A stretch of 10,778 nucleotides of DNA, taken from assembly GCA_026770585.1 (NCBI GenBank), contig MU646459.1:239845-250622 (forward strand). Reading direction: 5' to 3'. Both the position numbers and the translations under genes were made by a program. The notes beneath the pieces were generated by a model. It was given only the letters and a program-made list of their open reading frames with translations. It was not told the DNA's origin and ran no database searches. Positions within the stretch are counted from its first letter, which is position 1. Every line of letters begins with the position of its first letter. Positions 10,697 to 10,778 of this stretch are shown piece by piece. This stretch comes from Baffinella frigidus. Taxonomy: Eukaryota > Cryptophyceae > Cryptomonadales > Baffinellaceae.

Positions 10697-10760
10697 GTAC
10701 CCTCATATTTCCCCCCTCGGACCCTAGAAGGCTGATGCTTAGGGCCACGTTGTGGCCTTA

Positions 10761-10778
10761 TGGGGGGGGGGGGGGGGG
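10761..10778 (+). other. Terminal poly-G run
   Basis: The window ends in about 18 consecutive G. In an assembly this is often a scaffold edge or gap artefact, though a real homopolymer cannot be excluded. It lies in the intron after the SET exon. Confidence 0.5.

Noticed and set aside
10139-10402. Independent small gene (87-codon ORF)
   Set aside because: No recognisable family, within the intron before the SET exon, and its end runs into the repeat. Kept only as a possible exon.
320-10625. CRISPR array
   Set aside because: Units are seven bases in direct tandem, without repeat-spacer alternation, and the locus is eukaryotic.

Overview
The window is eukaryotic nuclear DNA. It carries one partial, heavily split gene on the + strand, with intron space filled by plant-type telomere-like heptamers (CCCTAAA and one-letter variants) and short non-autonomous transposons. 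GC-rich exons, the CCCTAAA repeat and the spliced structure fit a green-lineage alga. Intron repeats like these recall the prasinophyte Cymbomonas, but that is from memory and unchecked. Nothing prokaryotic is present (no operons, no long ORFs), and almost every ORF above 60 codons is a translation of the repeats.

Read as spliced exons, the gene encodes the C-terminal part of a KMT2/trithorax-type histone H3K4 methyltransferase. In order: lead-in to FYRN (1792-1833), FYRN (2440-2502, 2777-2818, 3940-4017), FYRC (5143-5247, 6414-6494, 7220-7305), a WDR5-interaction (WIN) motif read across an exon junction (7305/8635), a basic linker (8635-8695), an acidic exon (9337-9372), a pre-SET exon (9950-10039) and the first strand of SET (10631-10696). 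These 11 exons total 750 nt and join in one open frame of 250 codons. Nine of the ten introns are phase 0. The rest of SET, and any N-terminal half, lie outside the window.

Layout: 1-330, unclear sequence with possible small exons. 320-1530, telomere-like repeats and a roughly 100-bp tandem repeat. 1537-2230, four copies of the pre-FYRN exon. 2440-4435, FYRN, with its last exon present three times. 4537-5516, an array of whole, truncated and tail-only FYRC exon copies. 6414-7305 and 7829-7878, FYRC second half and pre-WIN exons with decayed duplicates. 8262-9129, five WIN/basic-linker copies. 9337-10696, linker, pre-SET and SET start. Two transposon families sit in the introns: one of about 210 bp with CCACTCGAGGCT ends (two copies) and one of about 136 bp with CACTTAGCAGC ends (three copies).

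The main point of interest is the architecture. Introns are built from telomere-like DNA, exon pieces are repeatedly duplicated inside them, most acceptors read AG|GTG, and the same few bases recur at both ends of several introns. The predominant C-rich sense orientation contains no AG or GT dinucleotide. This looks like intron gain or expansion coupled to telomere-repeat insertion and local tandem duplication.
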